A stretch of DNA of 51,095 nt, taken from positions 1-51,095 of the forward strand of contig JAFXBC010000063.1 of the NCBI GenBank assembly GCA_017516825.1, in the 5' to 3' direction. Of the stretch, positions 50,189 to 51,095 are shown piece by piece; the first letter of the stretch is position 1; each line of letters opens with the position of its first letter. The position numbers were made by a program, and so were the translations under genes. The DNA is from Clostridia bacterium (GTDB lineage: Bacteria; Bacillota; Clostridia; Oscillospirales; CAG-382). The notes beneath the pieces are model-generated. The model ran no database searches. It had not been told where the DNA came from and worked only from the letters and a program-made list of their open reading frames with translations.

Positions 50189-50902
50189 ATGACGAAAGAA
50201 AAAGGCTTCAACAAGCAAAAGCTCCTCACCATCATCGGTGCGGTCTTATGTGCGATCCTGATCCCCATCCTGGTGGTCAACGTGACCTTGATCGTCAAGA
50301 GCTTTGTCAACGAGGACGAAGTTCCCGGTATCGGTGGATACTCACCGTTGTTCGTTTTGACAGACTCCATGTACCCGGAGATCGAAAGCGGTGACCTGAT
50401 CATCTGCAAAGCAATCGATCCCGCCGAGATCAAAGTAGGGGACGTGATCTCCTTCTTCGACCCGGAGGGCAACGGTACCAGCGTGGTGACCCATAAGGTC
50501 ATCGAGATCCTGAACAAGGATGGCGCCCTTTCCTTCCGCACCCAGGGTACCAACAACAATACTCCCGACGCCCTGCCCGTACCCGCCGAGAATCTGGTAG
50601 GTATCTATCAGTTCCGCGTTCCCGGTGCAGGCAGCGTTGCCATGTTCCTCCAGACCACTCCCGGCTTGCTGGTGTGCATCGTCCTTCCCATCGGTCTGTT
50701 CGTGGCCTACGAAGTGATCCGCCGCCGCAAGTTCGATAAGGAAAAGCAAGCGGATACCAAGGCCCTCCTGGCCGAGCTGGAAGCCCTCCGCGCCCAGCAG
50801 GCACAGCAGAACGCCAACAACAATCCCTCTCCCGCCGAGGAACCCAAGGAACCTCCCGCGGAAACCCCTGCGGAAGCTCCTTTGAAAGAATCTGCCCCCT
50901 AA
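50189..50902 (+). CDS. Second SipW-type signal peptidase I
   Basis: 237 residues from ATG 50189, RBS AAAGAGG. Membrane segments at about 11-36 and 155-175. Catalytic Ser is S60 in LTDSMYPEI and His is H102 in VTHKVIEI, again the Ser-His type. The C-terminus adds a coiled-coil-like stretch (KALLAELEALRAQQAQQ) and a Pro/Glu/Ala-rich tail. It is not in the invertible operon and may process the same or other SipW-dependent substrates constitutively. Sequence is quite different from the peptidase at 38228. Confidence 0.9.
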   Translation: MTKEKGFNKQKLLTIIGAVLCAILIPILVVNVTLIVKSFVNEDEVPGIGGYSPLFVLTDSMYPEIESGDLIICKAIDPAEIKVGDVISFFDPEGNGTSVVTHKVIEILNKDGALSFRTQGTNNNTPDALPVPAENLVGIYQFRVPGAGSVAMFLQTTPGLLVCIVLPIGLFVAYEVIRRRKFDKEKQADTKALLAELEALRAQQAQQNANNNPSPAEEPKEPPAETPAEAPLKESAP

Positions 50903-50933
50903 GAGAATAAGGCAGAGTAAATTTTTGAGGGAT

Positions 50934-51095
50934 TGCCTCCCGCGCATCTACCCACCCGTCTTTCCCTCACCAAACAGCCTCCCCTTAGCAAGGGGAGGTG
51001 GCTCGCGACAGCGAGACGGAGGGGAATGCCTCCCGCGCACCGACCCACCCGTCTTTCCCTCACCAAACAGCCTCCCCTTAGCAAGGGGAGGTGGC
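50934..51095. repeat. Tandem intergenic repeat, 93-bp period, with hairpins
   Basis: Two units start at 50934 and 51027; the second is cut by the window end. Each has TGCCTCCCGCGCA, a palindrome CCTCCCCTTAGCAAGGGGAGG, and in the first unit GCTCGCGACAGCGAG. It looks like a dispersed palindromic intergenic repeat of gut Clostridia. No gene is seen in this last 190 bp. Confidence 0.75.

Overview
The window looks like chromosome of a spore-forming, Gram-positive gut Clostridia member (Oscillospirales-like; genus not resolvable). The host genes are GC-rich and include a spoVAC gene, sipW/tasA-type fibre genes, a manganese riboswitch and a YtrA-type regulator. The left 22.5 kb is clearly lower in GC and is a conjugative element.

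1-22.5 kb: part of an integrative conjugative element (ICE), all genes leftward. Right to left it carries two regulatory/replication-like genes, a VirB2-like pilin, a VirB6-like channel protein, a cell-wall hydrolase, a PrgI-like protein, VirB4, two unknown ICE genes, an AAA/DUF4143 ATPase with its own promoter and iteron-like repeats, a possible replication-relaxation-like protein, VirD4, an S1-domain protein, a YbjN-like protein, a lipoprotein and a very large thioester-domain adhesin with about nine Cna-B-type repeats that runs off the window. No relaxase or integrase is in view. Three loci are damaged: virB6 (one frameshift and one in-frame TAG), the hydrolase (catalytic domain cut short) and the lipoprotein (one frameshift and one in-frame TAA). 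The right end of the element lies inside spoVAC, whose last quarter is missing.

22.8-36.9 kb: host genes. These are an acyl-activating enzyme with its own acyl carrier protein; a yybP-ykoY manganese riboswitch followed by mntP and a P-type ATPase; a YtrA-like regulator/ABC transporter operon with an AGTGTG-N13-CACACT operator; a NodB-like protein that appears to lack catalytic residues; an SGNH hydrolase; an ECF sigma factor with a membrane anti-sigma candidate; and a CapE-like UDP-GlcNAc dehydratase/epimerase.

37.0-50.9 kb: the most interesting region. A complete tyrosine recombinase is followed by three copies of a 20-23 bp near-palindromic site, two direct and one inverted. They flank a roughly 260 bp segment that holds a terminator and a strong extended -10 promoter. 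As assembled, the promoter points into an operon of about 11 kb: a SipW-type signal peptidase, three TasA-like proteins, three large TasA-like proteins with beta-helix or GLUG-type C-termini, a Spy0128-like pilin with a membrane anchor, and an unusual fusion of an integrase SAM-like domain, a zinc ribbon and an AP2 domain. A second SipW-type peptidase with its own promoter follows. The simplest reading is a phase-variable surface-fibre (biofilm/pilus) locus switched by promoter inversion. The inversion is inferred from the sequence and has not been observed.
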